From the NCBI GenBank assembly GCA_958296385.1, contig OY282494.1, positions 2,145,537-2,209,536 of the forward strand: DNA of 64,000 nt. The letters run 5' to 3'. Position numbers and translations under genes: made by a program. This document shows, in pieces, positions 52,789-61,500 of the stretch; within the stretch, counting starts at the first letter, position 1; each line of letters starts with the position of its first letter. The notes below the pieces were generated by a model. The model worked only from the letters and a program-made list of their open reading frames with translations, was not told the origin of the DNA and did no database searches. The DNA is from an uncultured Dehalococcoidia bacterium. Its GTDB lineage: Bacteria > Chloroflexota > Dehalococcoidia > Lucifugimonadales > UBA3495.

Positions 52789-53928
52789 TCAGCCGGCCTC
52801 GATCTCTTGCAGGGCGATTTCCTTGTGTTCGTGGGTGCTGCCGTAGGATAGTTCCTGGACTTTGGCGCGGCGGGTGTAGAGCTGGAGGTTGTGTTCCATG
52901 GTGAAGCCGATGGCGCCGTGGCACTGGTGGCCGAGGGAGCAGACGCGCTGGTAGGCGCCGCTGCACCAGGCTTTGGCCATGGCTACTTCCCGCCGGGCCG
53001 GTTCGCCCTCGGCGATGGCCCAGGCGGCCTGATAGGCGATTTGACGCGCGCCCTCAACGTCGGTGGCCATGTTGGCGCAGTGATGCTGGACGGCCTGGAA
53101 ACTGCCTACCGGCCGGCCGAATTGCGTGCGCTGCTTGACGTACTCGACGGTCATTTCCAGCACGGCGTCGGCGCCGCCGACCATCTGCACGCAGTGGGCC
53201 GCCGTGGCCCGGGCCAGCGTGCGCCGGATGATGGGCCAGCCCTCGCCAACCGGGCCCAAGACGGCGGCGGCGTCCACCCACACGTTGTCCAGCCGCACTT
53301 CGCAAAGGCGCTCGTTGCCGATGGTGCTGATTTGCTCCACTGTAACGCCGTCGGCGTGGGACGGCACCAGGAACAGGGTAATGCCCTGCTCCGGGTTGGC
53401 GCCGGCGGGGGCGGTGCGGGCGGCGACGATGATGGTATCGGCGGCGTGGGCGTCGGGGACGAACAGCTTGACGCCGTTGATGGCGTAGCCATCGGCAGAT
53501 GCGTCGGCGGTGGTGGTTACGCCCCAGGCTGCGGTGGTTGCCGATGGCTCGGTGAGGGCCAGGGTCAGGCGGACGGTGCCGGCGCAAACGCCGGTGAGCA
53601 GGTCGCGCTTTTGGTCGTCATTGCCGGCGTCGAGGACGGTGAGGCCGCCGAGGACGACGGTGGCAAAGAACGGCGCTGGCAGCAGGGCACGGCCCATTTC
53701 CTCGACGAGCACGGCGAGGTCGAGGAACGAGCCCCCGGTGCCGCCGTACTGCTCGGGGAACGGGATGCCCGTCCAGCCCAAGCTGCTGACCTGGCGCCAG
53801 AGGTCATCGGTAAAACCCTGCGGGTCGTCCTCCATTTCACGCACGAGCGTTAGAGGACATTCCTGCGCCAGAAACTCGCGCGCCGAGTTTTTCAGCATCT
53901 GCTGAATCTCGCTCAAGCCCATATCCAT
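52789..53928 (-). CDS. Acyl-CoA dehydrogenase
   Basis: A 379-residue flavoprotein; ATG 53928 is preceded by GGGAGGG with a short spacer, so the longer upstream frame is rejected. Family marks: LGWTGIPFPEQYGGTGGSFL, LTEPSATTAAWG for FAD/substrate contacts, YAINGVKLFVPDAHAADTI, TQFGRPVGSFQAVQHHCANM near residue 255 and the terminal GAIGFTMEHNLQLYTRRAK. It oxidises acyl-CoA to enoyl-CoA and passes electrons to ETF. Chain-length preference is unknown. First gene of a four-gene minus-strand group with HIT, YqeK-like and the candidate selenoprotein. Confidence 0.92.
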   Translation of the reverse strand: MDMGLSEIQQMLKNSAREFLAQECPLTLVREMEDDPQGFTDDLWRQVSSLGWTGIPFPEQYGGTGGSFLDLAVLVEEMGRALLPAPFFATVVLGGLTVLDAGNDDQKRDLLTGVCAGTVRLTLALTEPSATTAAWGVTTTADASADGYAINGVKLFVPDAHAADTIIVAARTAPAGANPEQGITLFLVPSHADGVTVEQISTIGNERLCEVRLDNVWVDAAAVLGPVGEGWPIIRRTLARATAAHCVQMVGGADAVLEMTVEYVKQRTQFGRPVGSFQAVQHHCANMATDVEGARQIAYQAAWAIAEGEPARREVAMAKAWCSGAYQRVCSLGHQCHGAIGFTMEHNLQLYTRRAKVQELSYGSTHEHKEIALQEIEAG

Positions 53929-53989
53929 AAAGCGGCCCTCCCGGCCCCGGCCCGTCGGCCATATCGCTTGCGAAAAGCAAACCGCAGGG

Positions 53990-54019
53990 AGTATAGCGCA
54001 ACGGATTGCCCGGCGGCAA
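53990..54019 (-). promoter_or_regulatory. Promoter for the acyl-CoA dehydrogenase operon
   Basis: Minus strand TTGCCG (54019-54014), 18-base spacer, TATACT (53995-53990); start codon 55-60 bases downstream. Confidence 0.5.
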
Positions 54020-54102
54020 ACGGACGGCCGCCGGGACGGGGTTTTGTTCAAGGTGGTTTGGTCAAGTGGAGTGTCGCTGATTTTTGGGATTGGGGGGTGA
54101 CG

Positions 54103-54142
54103 CTGGGGGAAATGATTTCCCCCAGACCCCCTCATAAGGGGT
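54103..54142. other. Two adjacent hairpins in a divergent intergenic region
   Basis: CTGGGGGAA/TTCCCCCAG (54103-54125, loop ATGAT) is followed by ACCCC/GGGGT (54126-54142). They lie between divergently transcribed genes, so they are unlikely to be gene-end terminators; they could be a REP-like palindrome or regulatory RNA structure. The rest of 53929-54222 holds only the promoter noted above and a 17-base dispersed match at 54051-54067. Confidence 0.6.
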
Positions 54143-54222
54143 GACTGTTGGGCGTTGCCCGGTGGGGGGGTGGCAATGTAGAATGGCGCATTGTATTACG
54201 CTCAGATCTGCGGAGGTGTATT

Positions 54223-54642
54223 TTGTATCAGCGACCTACTCTCGGCTTGGCGCAGACGCGCCGGGCGATGGATGTTATGCTCGACAAGGCGGCGCAGGAA
54301 CCGGGGCGGCCGCTGGCGATTGCTATTGTGGACGCCGACGCCAAGCTGCTGTGCTACGCCCGGATGGACAATTGCCGCGCGCTGCCGCAGCGGATGGCGG
54401 TTAGCAAAGCCTACACTTCGGCGATGTCGGGCGCCGACTCGGACGCTTACGCGCAGCGGCTTAAGAACGAGGGGCGCAACATTGCCGACTTTGGCGATTC
54501 GTCGCTGGTTGCGGTGCAGGGGGCCGTGGTGGTGCGGGACCCGGCGACCGATCTGGTGCTGGGCGCGATCGGCGTCAGCGGGCTGTCGGCGCAGGAGGAC
54601 GAGGACTTGGCCCGGCTGGGGCTGGAGGCTTTGGGCCTCTGA
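54223..54642 (+). CDS. GlcG/HbpS-family heme-binding-like protein
   Basis: A 139-residue protein with TTG start at 54223, supported by GGAGG at 54212-54216; the frame upstream is discarded. Family marks: LGLAQTRRAMDVMLDKAA, PLAIAIVDADAKLLCYARMD, AVSKAYTSAMSG, VQGAVVVRD and a final AIGVSGLSAQEDEDLA, the conserved GxGVSG-type ending. GlcG/HbpS proteins include an extracellular heme-binding redox sensor of Streptomyces, but most members are uncharacterised. No signal peptide is present here. The polysaccharide-deacetylase gene follows 70 bases later. Confidence 0.85.
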   Translation: MYQRPTLGLAQTRRAMDVMLDKAAQEPGRPLAIAIVDADAKLLCYARMDNCRALPQRMAVSKAYTSAMSGADSDAYAQRLKNEGRNIADFGDSSLVAVQGAVVVRDPATDLVLGAIGVSGLSAQEDEDLARLGLEALGL

Positions 54643-54712
54643 TTACGCCGTCGCATCGCCGCTGATTTGCCGTCAATACCGCGCCAATCTTATCCTAATA
54701 GGAGGGTGTCTG

Positions 54713-55594
54713 ATGCCCAATCCACGCGCTGAATACTCTCCAATCTTTGGGCGGCCCCGGCTGACGCTGCCGGACGGGGCCAGGGTAGCCGTCTGGTTTA
54801 TCATCAACGTCGAGGAATGGGATATGGGGCAGCCGATGGCGCGGACGGTTTTGCCGTCGCCGCAGGGGGCGACGGTGTCGCCGGACATCCCGAATTACTC
54901 GTGGTTTGACTACGGTATGCGGGTGGGGTTCTGGCGGTTACAGCGGGCGCTCAGCGATTTTGGTTTGCCGGCTACCATCAGCCTGAACGCCGCCGTCTGC
55001 GAGCATTATCCGGCGCTAGTGCAGTCGTGCCTTGACCTGGACTGGGAATTGCTGGGCCACGGGTATATCCAGCAGGTGCTGCACAAGGAACCGGACGAGG
55101 GGGCGACGATCCGCAAGACGATTGAGGTCATCCGGGAGTTCAGCGGGCGGGTGCCGCGGGGGTGGATGGGGCCGGGGCTGGCGGAGACGTTTGACACGCC
55201 GGATTTGCTGGCGGAGGCCGGGATTGAGTACGTGGCGGATTGGGTGAACGACGACCAGCCTTACGAGATGCTGGTGAAAAGCGGGCGGCTGGTGGCGCTG
55301 CCGTACACGGTGGAGCTGAACGACATTCCGATCTACCTGGTGCAGCATCATTCGGCGCCAGAGCTGTACCGGCGGGCCAAGGATGCGCTGGAAACGATGC
55401 TGATTGAGGGGGAGGACAACGCGCGGGTGATGGCCATATCACTGCATCCGTACATCACCGGGGCGGCGCACCGCATCGGCCACTTTCGCCGGCTGCTGGA
55501 ACACGTAACCCAGCAGGACGGCGTGACCTTTTGGACGGGCAGCGGGATACTGGACTGGTACAATGAGCAAGTGGGCGGCGCAGGTGAACGTTGA
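54713..55594 (+). CDS. Polysaccharide-deacetylase-family (PuuE-like) protein
   Basis: A 293-residue protein; ATG 54713 follows GGAGGG at 54701-54706. It has a NodB/PuuE-like barrel: RVAVWFIINVEEWDMGQ, GLPATISLNAAVCEHYPAL, ELLGHGYIQQVLHKEPDEG (the His motif), GRVPRGWMGPGLAETFDTP and MAISLHPYITGAAHRIGHF (second His motif). PuuE-type members act on allantoin or similar amides rather than on polysaccharide, and this protein fits that soluble subgroup (no signal peptide). Substrate unproven. Confidence 0.85.
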   Translation: MPNPRAEYSPIFGRPRLTLPDGARVAVWFIINVEEWDMGQPMARTVLPSPQGATVSPDIPNYSWFDYGMRVGFWRLQRALSDFGLPATISLNAAVCEHYPALVQSCLDLDWELLGHGYIQQVLHKEPDEGATIRKTIEVIREFSGRVPRGWMGPGLAETFDTPDLLAEAGIEYVADWVNDDQPYEMLVKSGRLVALPYTVELNDIPIYLVQHHSAPELYRRAKDALETMLIEGEDNARVMAISLHPYITGAAHRIGHFRRLLEHVTQQDGVTFWTGSGILDWYNEQVGGAGER

Positions 55595-55806
55595 TAACTC
55601 GTTGACAACAGGCGCTGTCCAGTTCACAAGGGTACGGTCAAACAAGGGCAATCCGTTGATAACCGGCCAGCAAAACCGGCGCAATCAAGCATCGCTATCG
55701 CCAACCGCACAGTTGACAACGCTATGATGGCGCCGGCACCATCATAATCAACGGGTTATCAACCGCAAATCGCCGTTGCATCCGGCACGGTAAGCACGCT
55801 GTCAAC
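55590..55806. promoter_or_regulatory. Cluster of GTTGAYAAC-type sites before obg
   Basis: Near-palindromic 9-mers occur at 55590-55598 (GTTGATAAC), 55601-55609 (GTTGACAAC), 55655-55663, 55712-55720 and inverted at 55755-55763 (GTTATCAAC), with a partial GTCAAC at 55801. The 255-base gap has no gene. The spacing suggests operator sites, though the regulator is unknown. Confidence 0.45.
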
Positions 55807-55849
55807 GACCTTATTATCACTGCTATATCCTCTACAGCTCTGGAATCTT

Positions 55850-57169
55850 ATGATTGATACAGTCAGAATTAACGTCAAGGCTGGCAACGGCGGCGATGGG
55901 TGCGTGAGTTTTCTCCGGCTGAAGTACCAGCCCCGGGGTGGGCCGGATGGGGGCGATGGGGGGGATGGCGGCAGCGGGTTTATCGTGGGGGATGGCTCCA
56001 TCAATACGCTGCTGCACTTGAAGTTCAACAGCACTTTTTACCTGGAACGCGGGGGGCATGGCAAGGGTAAGAACCAGCGGGGCGCGAACGGCAAGGATAC
56101 GATTATACGGGTGCCGACGGGTACGGTGGTTTGGCGGATGCACCGGGACGGGAGCCGGGATTTTGTCGCTGACGTGATTGACGAAACGCCGCTGCCGATT
56201 GCGAAAGGCGGCGATGGCGGGTGGGGGAACGCCCGGTTTGTGTCGTCAACCAATCAGGAACCGATGCTGTCGCAGTCGGGCAGCAAAGGGGAGTACTCGG
56301 TGCTGTGGCTGGAGCTGAAACTGCTGGCCGACGTGGGGCTGCTGGCCAAGCCTAACGCCGGCAAGTCAACGCTCATATCGCGCTGCTCGGCGGCCAAGCC
56401 GCGGGTGGCCGACTATCCTTTTACGACGATTGAGCCGGTGTTGGGCGTGGTTACGCACGGGGGGCAGGATTTTGTGATGATGGAGGTGCCGGGGCTGCTG
56501 GAGGGGGCGCACCGGGGGGTTGGCCTGGGGCATCAGTTTTTGCGGCACGCCGAACGCGCGCGGGTGTACGTGCATCTGATTGATGGGCTGTCGGATGACC
56601 CGGTGGGCGATTATCGGATGCTGAATCAGGAATTGTACGAGTTCAGCCCGATGCTGGCCGCCAAGCCGCAGGTGATTGCCGTCAGCAAGCTGGACACTAC
56701 CGAAACGCGGGAGCTGCGGGACGTTATCGAGGAGGAACTGCGGCGGGCGCTGCCGGATGGGCCGGATGAGGCCAGGCCGATTCACTTTATATCGGCCGTG
56801 TCCGGCGAGGGGGTGGACGGACTGCTGGGTCATCTGGCCAACATTCTGTCGGAGCTGCCCAAGCAATCCGGGATGGATGATGTCGGCTGGGGCGCATCGG
56901 ATGGGGCGGCGGCTGGCGATGGGGGTGCGGATGCTGCGGGCCGCCGGCGGCTGCCGCCGATGGGGTTTTACCGGGATGGGGACGTGTACGTGGTGGAGTC
57001 GGAGCGGCTGGAGCGGCTGACGGTGCGCGCGGATATGCGGGATTACCGGGTGCTGTTGCAGCTGTGGCGGGAGATGACGCGGCTGGGGATTGCCCGGCAG
57101 CTGGAGGAGGCGGGGATTGAGGCGGGGGATACCATCCGCATCGGCAACGCTGAGCTGGAGTGGTTTTAG
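55850..57169 (+). CDS. obg: Obg-family GTPase
   Basis: A 439-residue protein from ATG 55850. The glycine-rich Obg fold opens MIDTVRINVKAGNGGDGCVSF with GGPDGGDGGDGGSGF and ERGGHGKGKNQRGANGKD. The G domain has G1 GLLAKPNAGKST near residue 163, a G2 region YPFTTIEPVLGVV, G3 MEVPGLLEGAHRG (usually D-x-PG) and G4 AVSKLD (usually NKxD); the C-terminal OCT-like domain ends EAGDTIRIGNAELEW. Obg binds the 50S ribosome and controls growth. The Ser in G4 is unusual and may weaken guanine specificity. nadD begins one base after the stop. Confidence 0.93.
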   Translation: MIDTVRINVKAGNGGDGCVSFLRLKYQPRGGPDGGDGGDGGSGFIVGDGSINTLLHLKFNSTFYLERGGHGKGKNQRGANGKDTIIRVPTGTVVWRMHRDGSRDFVADVIDETPLPIAKGGDGGWGNARFVSSTNQEPMLSQSGSKGEYSVLWLELKLLADVGLLAKPNAGKSTLISRCSAAKPRVADYPFTTIEPVLGVVTHGGQDFVMMEVPGLLEGAHRGVGLGHQFLRHAERARVYVHLIDGLSDDPVGDYRMLNQELYEFSPMLAAKPQVIAVSKLDTTETRELRDVIEEELRRALPDGPDEARPIHFISAVSGEGVDGLLGHLANILSELPKQSGMDDVGWGASDGAAAGDGGADAAGRRRLPPMGFYRDGDVYVVESERLERLTVRADMRDYRVLLQLWREMTRLGIARQLEEAGIEAGDTIRIGNAELEWF

Positions 57170-57170
57170 G

Positions 57171-57815
57171 ATGCCGGCGGTGGGGGATTCGGGTGAGCGG
57201 CGCATCGGTATTTTGGGGGGGACTTTTGACCCGCCGCATCTGGGGCATCTGCTGATTGCGGAAACTGCGCGGGTTGCGCTGGGGTTGGAGTGCGTGCTGT
57301 TTGTGCCAGCCGGCGAACCGTGGCTGAAATCGGGGCAGGATATTACGGCGGGGGGGCACCGGCGGCGGATGGTGGAGCTGGCCATTGCAGATAATGCTAA
57401 TTTCTGCGTGTCGGACGTTGAGCTGCGGCGGGCCGGGCCGTCGTACACGGTGGACACTTTGCGGCAGCTGCGCGGGGAGTTTGGGGGTGATGCCGTCCTG
57501 TATTTTATAGTCGGTTCGGATGTTTTGGAGCAGTTTCACCGCTGGAAAGAACCGGCGGCGGTGCTGGAACTGTGCCGGCTGGCGGTGGTGACGCGTCCCG
57601 GCGGGCCGGCGGAACCGCTGGCGCTGATGGGGCGGCGCTACCCGGACGCGGTGGCCGGCGGCGCTGTGCTGCCGGTGCCGGGGCCATCGGTGAACTTTAG
57701 CGCATCGGAGCTGCGGGGGCTGATTGCGCGGGGCGGCTCGGCGCGCTACCAAGTGCCGGATGGGGTGCTGCGGTACATAGATGACAACGGACTCTACCGA
57801 ACGGGTTTGGAGTAG
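57171..57815 (+). CDS. nadD: Nicotinate-nucleotide adenylyltransferase
   Basis: A 214-residue protein from ATG 57171, one base after obg stops. Nucleotidyltransferase motifs: GILGGTFDPPHLGHLLIAE (HxGH near residue 22), PAGEPWLKSG, GPSYTVDTLRQLR, YFIVGSDVLEQFHRW and the closing NFSASELRGLIARG (SxTxxR-like, here S-A-S-E-L-R). It makes NaAD from nicotinate mononucleotide and ATP in NAD synthesis. The obg-nadD order is common in bacteria. Confidence 0.93.
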   Translation: MPAVGDSGERRIGILGGTFDPPHLGHLLIAETARVALGLECVLFVPAGEPWLKSGQDITAGGHRRRMVELAIADNANFCVSDVELRRAGPSYTVDTLRQLRGEFGGDAVLYFIVGSDVLEQFHRWKEPAAVLELCRLAVVTRPGGPAEPLALMGRRYPDAVAGGAVLPVPGPSVNFSASELRGLIARGGSARYQVPDGVLRYIDDNGLYRTGLE

Positions 57816-57819
57816 GAAA

Positions 57820-58380
57820 ATGCCGGAACAAATGGTGGAACGCCTGCTGGAGCGGTCGCTGGAACGGGGGGCTATCAGGTATGGGGACTTTACCCTTACG
57901 TCGGGGCGCAAGAGCGCTTATTACTTTGACGGGCGGCTGCTGAGTTTGGACCCGGAGGGGGCGTATCTGCTGGGGCGGACGCTGCTGCCAATCTTGCGGG
58001 AATACGGGGTTGAGGCGATTGGCGGGCCAACGCTGGGGGCCGATCCTATTGTGGCCGCGGTGGCCGCGGCGTCGTGGCAGGAGGGTACGCCGGTGCCGGC
58101 GTTTATCGTGCGCAAAGAGGCTAAGGGGCACGGGATGTCGCAGCTCATCGAGGGGCCGCTGGCGGCGGGGAGTACCGTTGCTATTGTGGATGATACCTGC
58201 ACTACGGGGGGGTCGCTGCTGCACGCTATTGCGGCGGCGGAGGATGCCGGGTGCACGGTGGGGCTGGCGCTGGCGGTGCTGGACCGCAACGAGGGGGGGA
58301 GCGCGGCGCTGCGGGAACGGGGGTATCCGTTTGCGGCGCTACTGACGGCCGGGGGGGATGGGGTAATCCGGGCGGGGTGA
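57820..58380 (+). CDS. pyrE: Orotate phosphoribosyltransferase
   Basis: A 186-residue protein from ATG 57820, four bases after nadD. Motifs: YGDFTLTSGRKSAYYFDGR, IGGPTLGADPIVAAVA, FIVRKEAKGHGMSQLIEGPL (substrate loop) and the PRPP-binding VAIVDDTCTTGGSLLHAI. The enzyme joins orotate and PRPP to form OMP in pyrimidine synthesis. Length is usual for the family. It ends the obg-nadD-pyrE operon. Confidence 0.94.
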   Translation: MPEQMVERLLERSLERGAIRYGDFTLTSGRKSAYYFDGRLLSLDPEGAYLLGRTLLPILREYGVEAIGGPTLGADPIVAAVAAASWQEGTPVPAFIVRKEAKGHGMSQLIEGPLAAGSTVAIVDDTCTTGGSLLHAIAAAEDAGCTVGLALAVLDRNEGGSAALRERGYPFAALLTAGGDGVIRAG

Positions 58381-58452
58381 AAGGGGGGCGCATGGGTCAT
58401 TCCAGGGCCGTTTTTCCCGATAGTTAGTATTCCCGACGGGTGGTTTGCCGTC

Positions 58453-58458
58453 TATAAT
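58453..58458 (+). promoter_or_regulatory. -10 element before the second giant surface protein
   Basis: TATAAT about 50 bases before ATG 58508; a loose -35-like TTCCCG lies 17 bases upstream. Confidence 0.4.
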
Positions 58459-58507
58459 GGCGGCTATTGCGGTTGTCATTGCATCCCCGGCCTGGCCTGT
58501 TGATTTG

Positions 58508-61500
58508 ATGCGCTCTGCTGTGACGCATACCAGACTGTTCACCCGCCGTGACGCCCGCCGGCGCCGGTTGTGGTGGGTTGGGGCGCTGCTGCTGGCGGTG
58601 GTTGCGGCGGCCGTTCTGGTTGGTGTGGGGGTGTGGGACGGGGCGGCTCCGGTGGGGGCGCAGGCGGCGGCTAATACGCTTTCGTCGATCCGGGTGCGGG
58701 ATAATGCCTATTCGTCCGGCCCGGCGGCTTATCGGTACTTTGACATCGCGCCGGCTTTTGAGCCGGGGACTAACGCTTATACCGTTACCGTGCCTAACGC
58801 GGTTGATACGGTGCGGATTGAGGTTGAGCGTTCTCGTTCCGGCACGGACACGCTTAGCCCGTCCAGCACTGTTGGCGCTCAAAGCGTTAGTGTGGGGAGC
58901 AATGCTTTTACGGTTGGGGTGGTGCCGCCGCCGGGGAGCGGGCTGGTTAATAACGTTTATACCGTTACCGTTACGCGCAGCGCGGCCAACTTTGACTATG
59001 ACGATGATGATGACGGGCTGATTGACGTTCGTACTCTGGCGCAGCTGAACGCGATCCGGTATGACCTGGACGGGGATGGCACGGCGGCTTTGTCGGGCAC
59101 CGGGGACAGCGGGTTTGCGGCGGCTTATGACCGGGCTTTTTGGTATCCGGAGGCCGGTTTGGGGTGCCAGGGGGTTGACGATGACGACGATGCGGATACT
59201 GCGGACGTGCCGGTTTGCCGGGGGTACGAGCTGCGGGCTGACCTGGACTTTGACACGGACGGCGACGGGGCTACCTACACGCTGGCGGCCGATGGCACGG
59301 TCTCCGGGGACAGCGGCGATGCTTATTACAACGGCGGGGCCGGCTGGACGCCCATCGCCGACGCTGGCATCGGCACGACCGACTTTGTGGCTACCTTTGA
59401 GGGGAATGGGCATACCATCTCAAATCTGTTCGTCAACGGGGGGCGCAGTCAGAGTACGGCTCTGGGGCTGTTTGGGTACGTGGGTAAGTCGGATGCTAAC
59501 GCGCGGATTCGCAACCTGGGGCTGGTTGACGTTTTTGTCAAAGGGACGGCTACTTACACCGGCGGGCTGGCCGGTTATCTGAACAGCAATCAGACTATTG
59601 GCTTTGGCCAATCTGCTTTCACCGCTTACGGCGAAATCGCTACCAGCTACGTTACCGGCATCGTTAGCGGCGCGGGCAACGTGGGCGGGCTGGTGGGGCA
59701 GAACGAGGGGAGCATCCGGGCCAGCTACTCGCACGCTGCGGTTAGCGGAATGGCGCAGGCCGGCGGGCTGGTGGGGCAGGTTGGCGGCGGCATTATCTAC
59801 AACAGCTACGCTGCCGGGCCGGTGGCGGCGGCCACTAATCCGGGCGGGCTGGCGGGTTTTAGCAGCCTTAATTTCGTAACGCCGCATGGCAATTCCAACG
59901 TCCGCAGCAGCTATTGGGACCTGGAAACCTCCTGCGAGCACACCCGACGGGCCAACAGCAGCGACCATCTAATTTACGGGCGGGGGCAGACTACGGCCGG
60001 GCTTACTACGCCGACGGGCTACTCCGGCATTTACGCCGCCTGGGACGACCTGGACGTGAACGACGACGGCAGCGACGATGACGCGTGGAGCTTTACCGCC
60101 GGCCGCTATCCCGTGCTGAAAATCGGGGGGCATGACGCGTCGGCGCAGGCTGACGCGCAGCGGATTGACTACGACTGCGACGACGACGGTCTGATTGAGA
60201 TTACCCGTTTGGCCCAGCTGGACGTCATGCGCTACGACCGGGACGGCAGCGGGGCGGTTGACGACGGGGCCAACAGCAGCAGCTACGCCGCCGGGTATCC
60301 TATCGCTGTTGCCGGGATGGGGTGCCGGCTGGTGGGGGCGACTAACCCGGCGCCGGTTTGCACGGGCTACGAGCTGGGGGCGAATTCGGACAGCGTGGTT
60401 GCGCTGAACTTTGACACGGACGGCGATGACGACGTGGACGCCAGCGACTCCGGCGGCCGTTACTGGAACGGCGGCCTGGGGTGGGAGCCGATTGCCAGCA
60501 CCAGCACGCCGTTTATTGGGACATTCAAGGGCAACTCCAACCCGGTGAACCGGCTGTTTATTAACCGCAGCGGGGCCGCCGGGGATTACGTGGGGCTGTT
60601 TGCCGCGGTGGGCGCCGGGCCCAGCTGGCTGGGAGGCATCCGGCAGGAGGCGCGGCTGGAGGGCGTCCGGCTGGTTAACGCCAGCGTAACCGGGCGGAAT
60701 TACGTGGGTGGGCTGGTGGGTTCCGGGATTGGCGCCATCGCCGACTCGTCGGTTAGCGGGGCGGTGTCCGGAGGCGATTACGTGGGCGGGCTGGCCGGCT
60801 CGGTTGCCGGCAGCGTCGTCAACTCTTACGGCGGGGGCAGCGTTAGCGGGGTTAACTACGTGGGCGGTTTGGTGGGCATTTTGGGGGCCGGCGGGAGTAT
60901 CGCCGCCGCTTACGCCGGCAGTACGGTCAGCGGAACGGACAAGGTGGGCGGGCTGGCCGGCTACAATCAGGGGGGGATTGCGGCGAGCTACGCGATGGGG
61001 GCGGTGACGGGCGCTACCGACGTGGGCGGGCTGGCCGGCGCGAAATCGCTGACCGGGGCGGCTACCGATGCTTACTTTGACGTGGAAACTACCGGGCAGG
61101 CGGCCAGCCCCGGCGGGGGGATTGCCCAATCAACCCGGGCTCTGATGGAACCTACGGCCTACGGCACCGCGCCCAGCATCTATCGCGAGTGGGACGTGGA
61201 TATTGACGGCGTGAGCGGGGACGATGACCCCTGGGATTTTGGCACCAACCGCCAGTATCCGGTACTCAAGCAGGGGGGACATGATACCGCCGGGCAGTTT
61301 GCGCTCCAGCCGGCCTTGCCGACCGATGCGGCGTTGTCGGGCCTGGCGGTTACCGATGGCGATGGCGGCGTTACTCTGACGCCGGCGTTTAGTCCGGATA
61401 CGCTGGCTTACGCGGCCAGCGTGGTTGCTACGTCGAGCCGGGTTACGGTGGCGGCGGTGGCCCGGCGGAGTTTGGCGGCGGTGGGTTACAGCGTGTCTGA

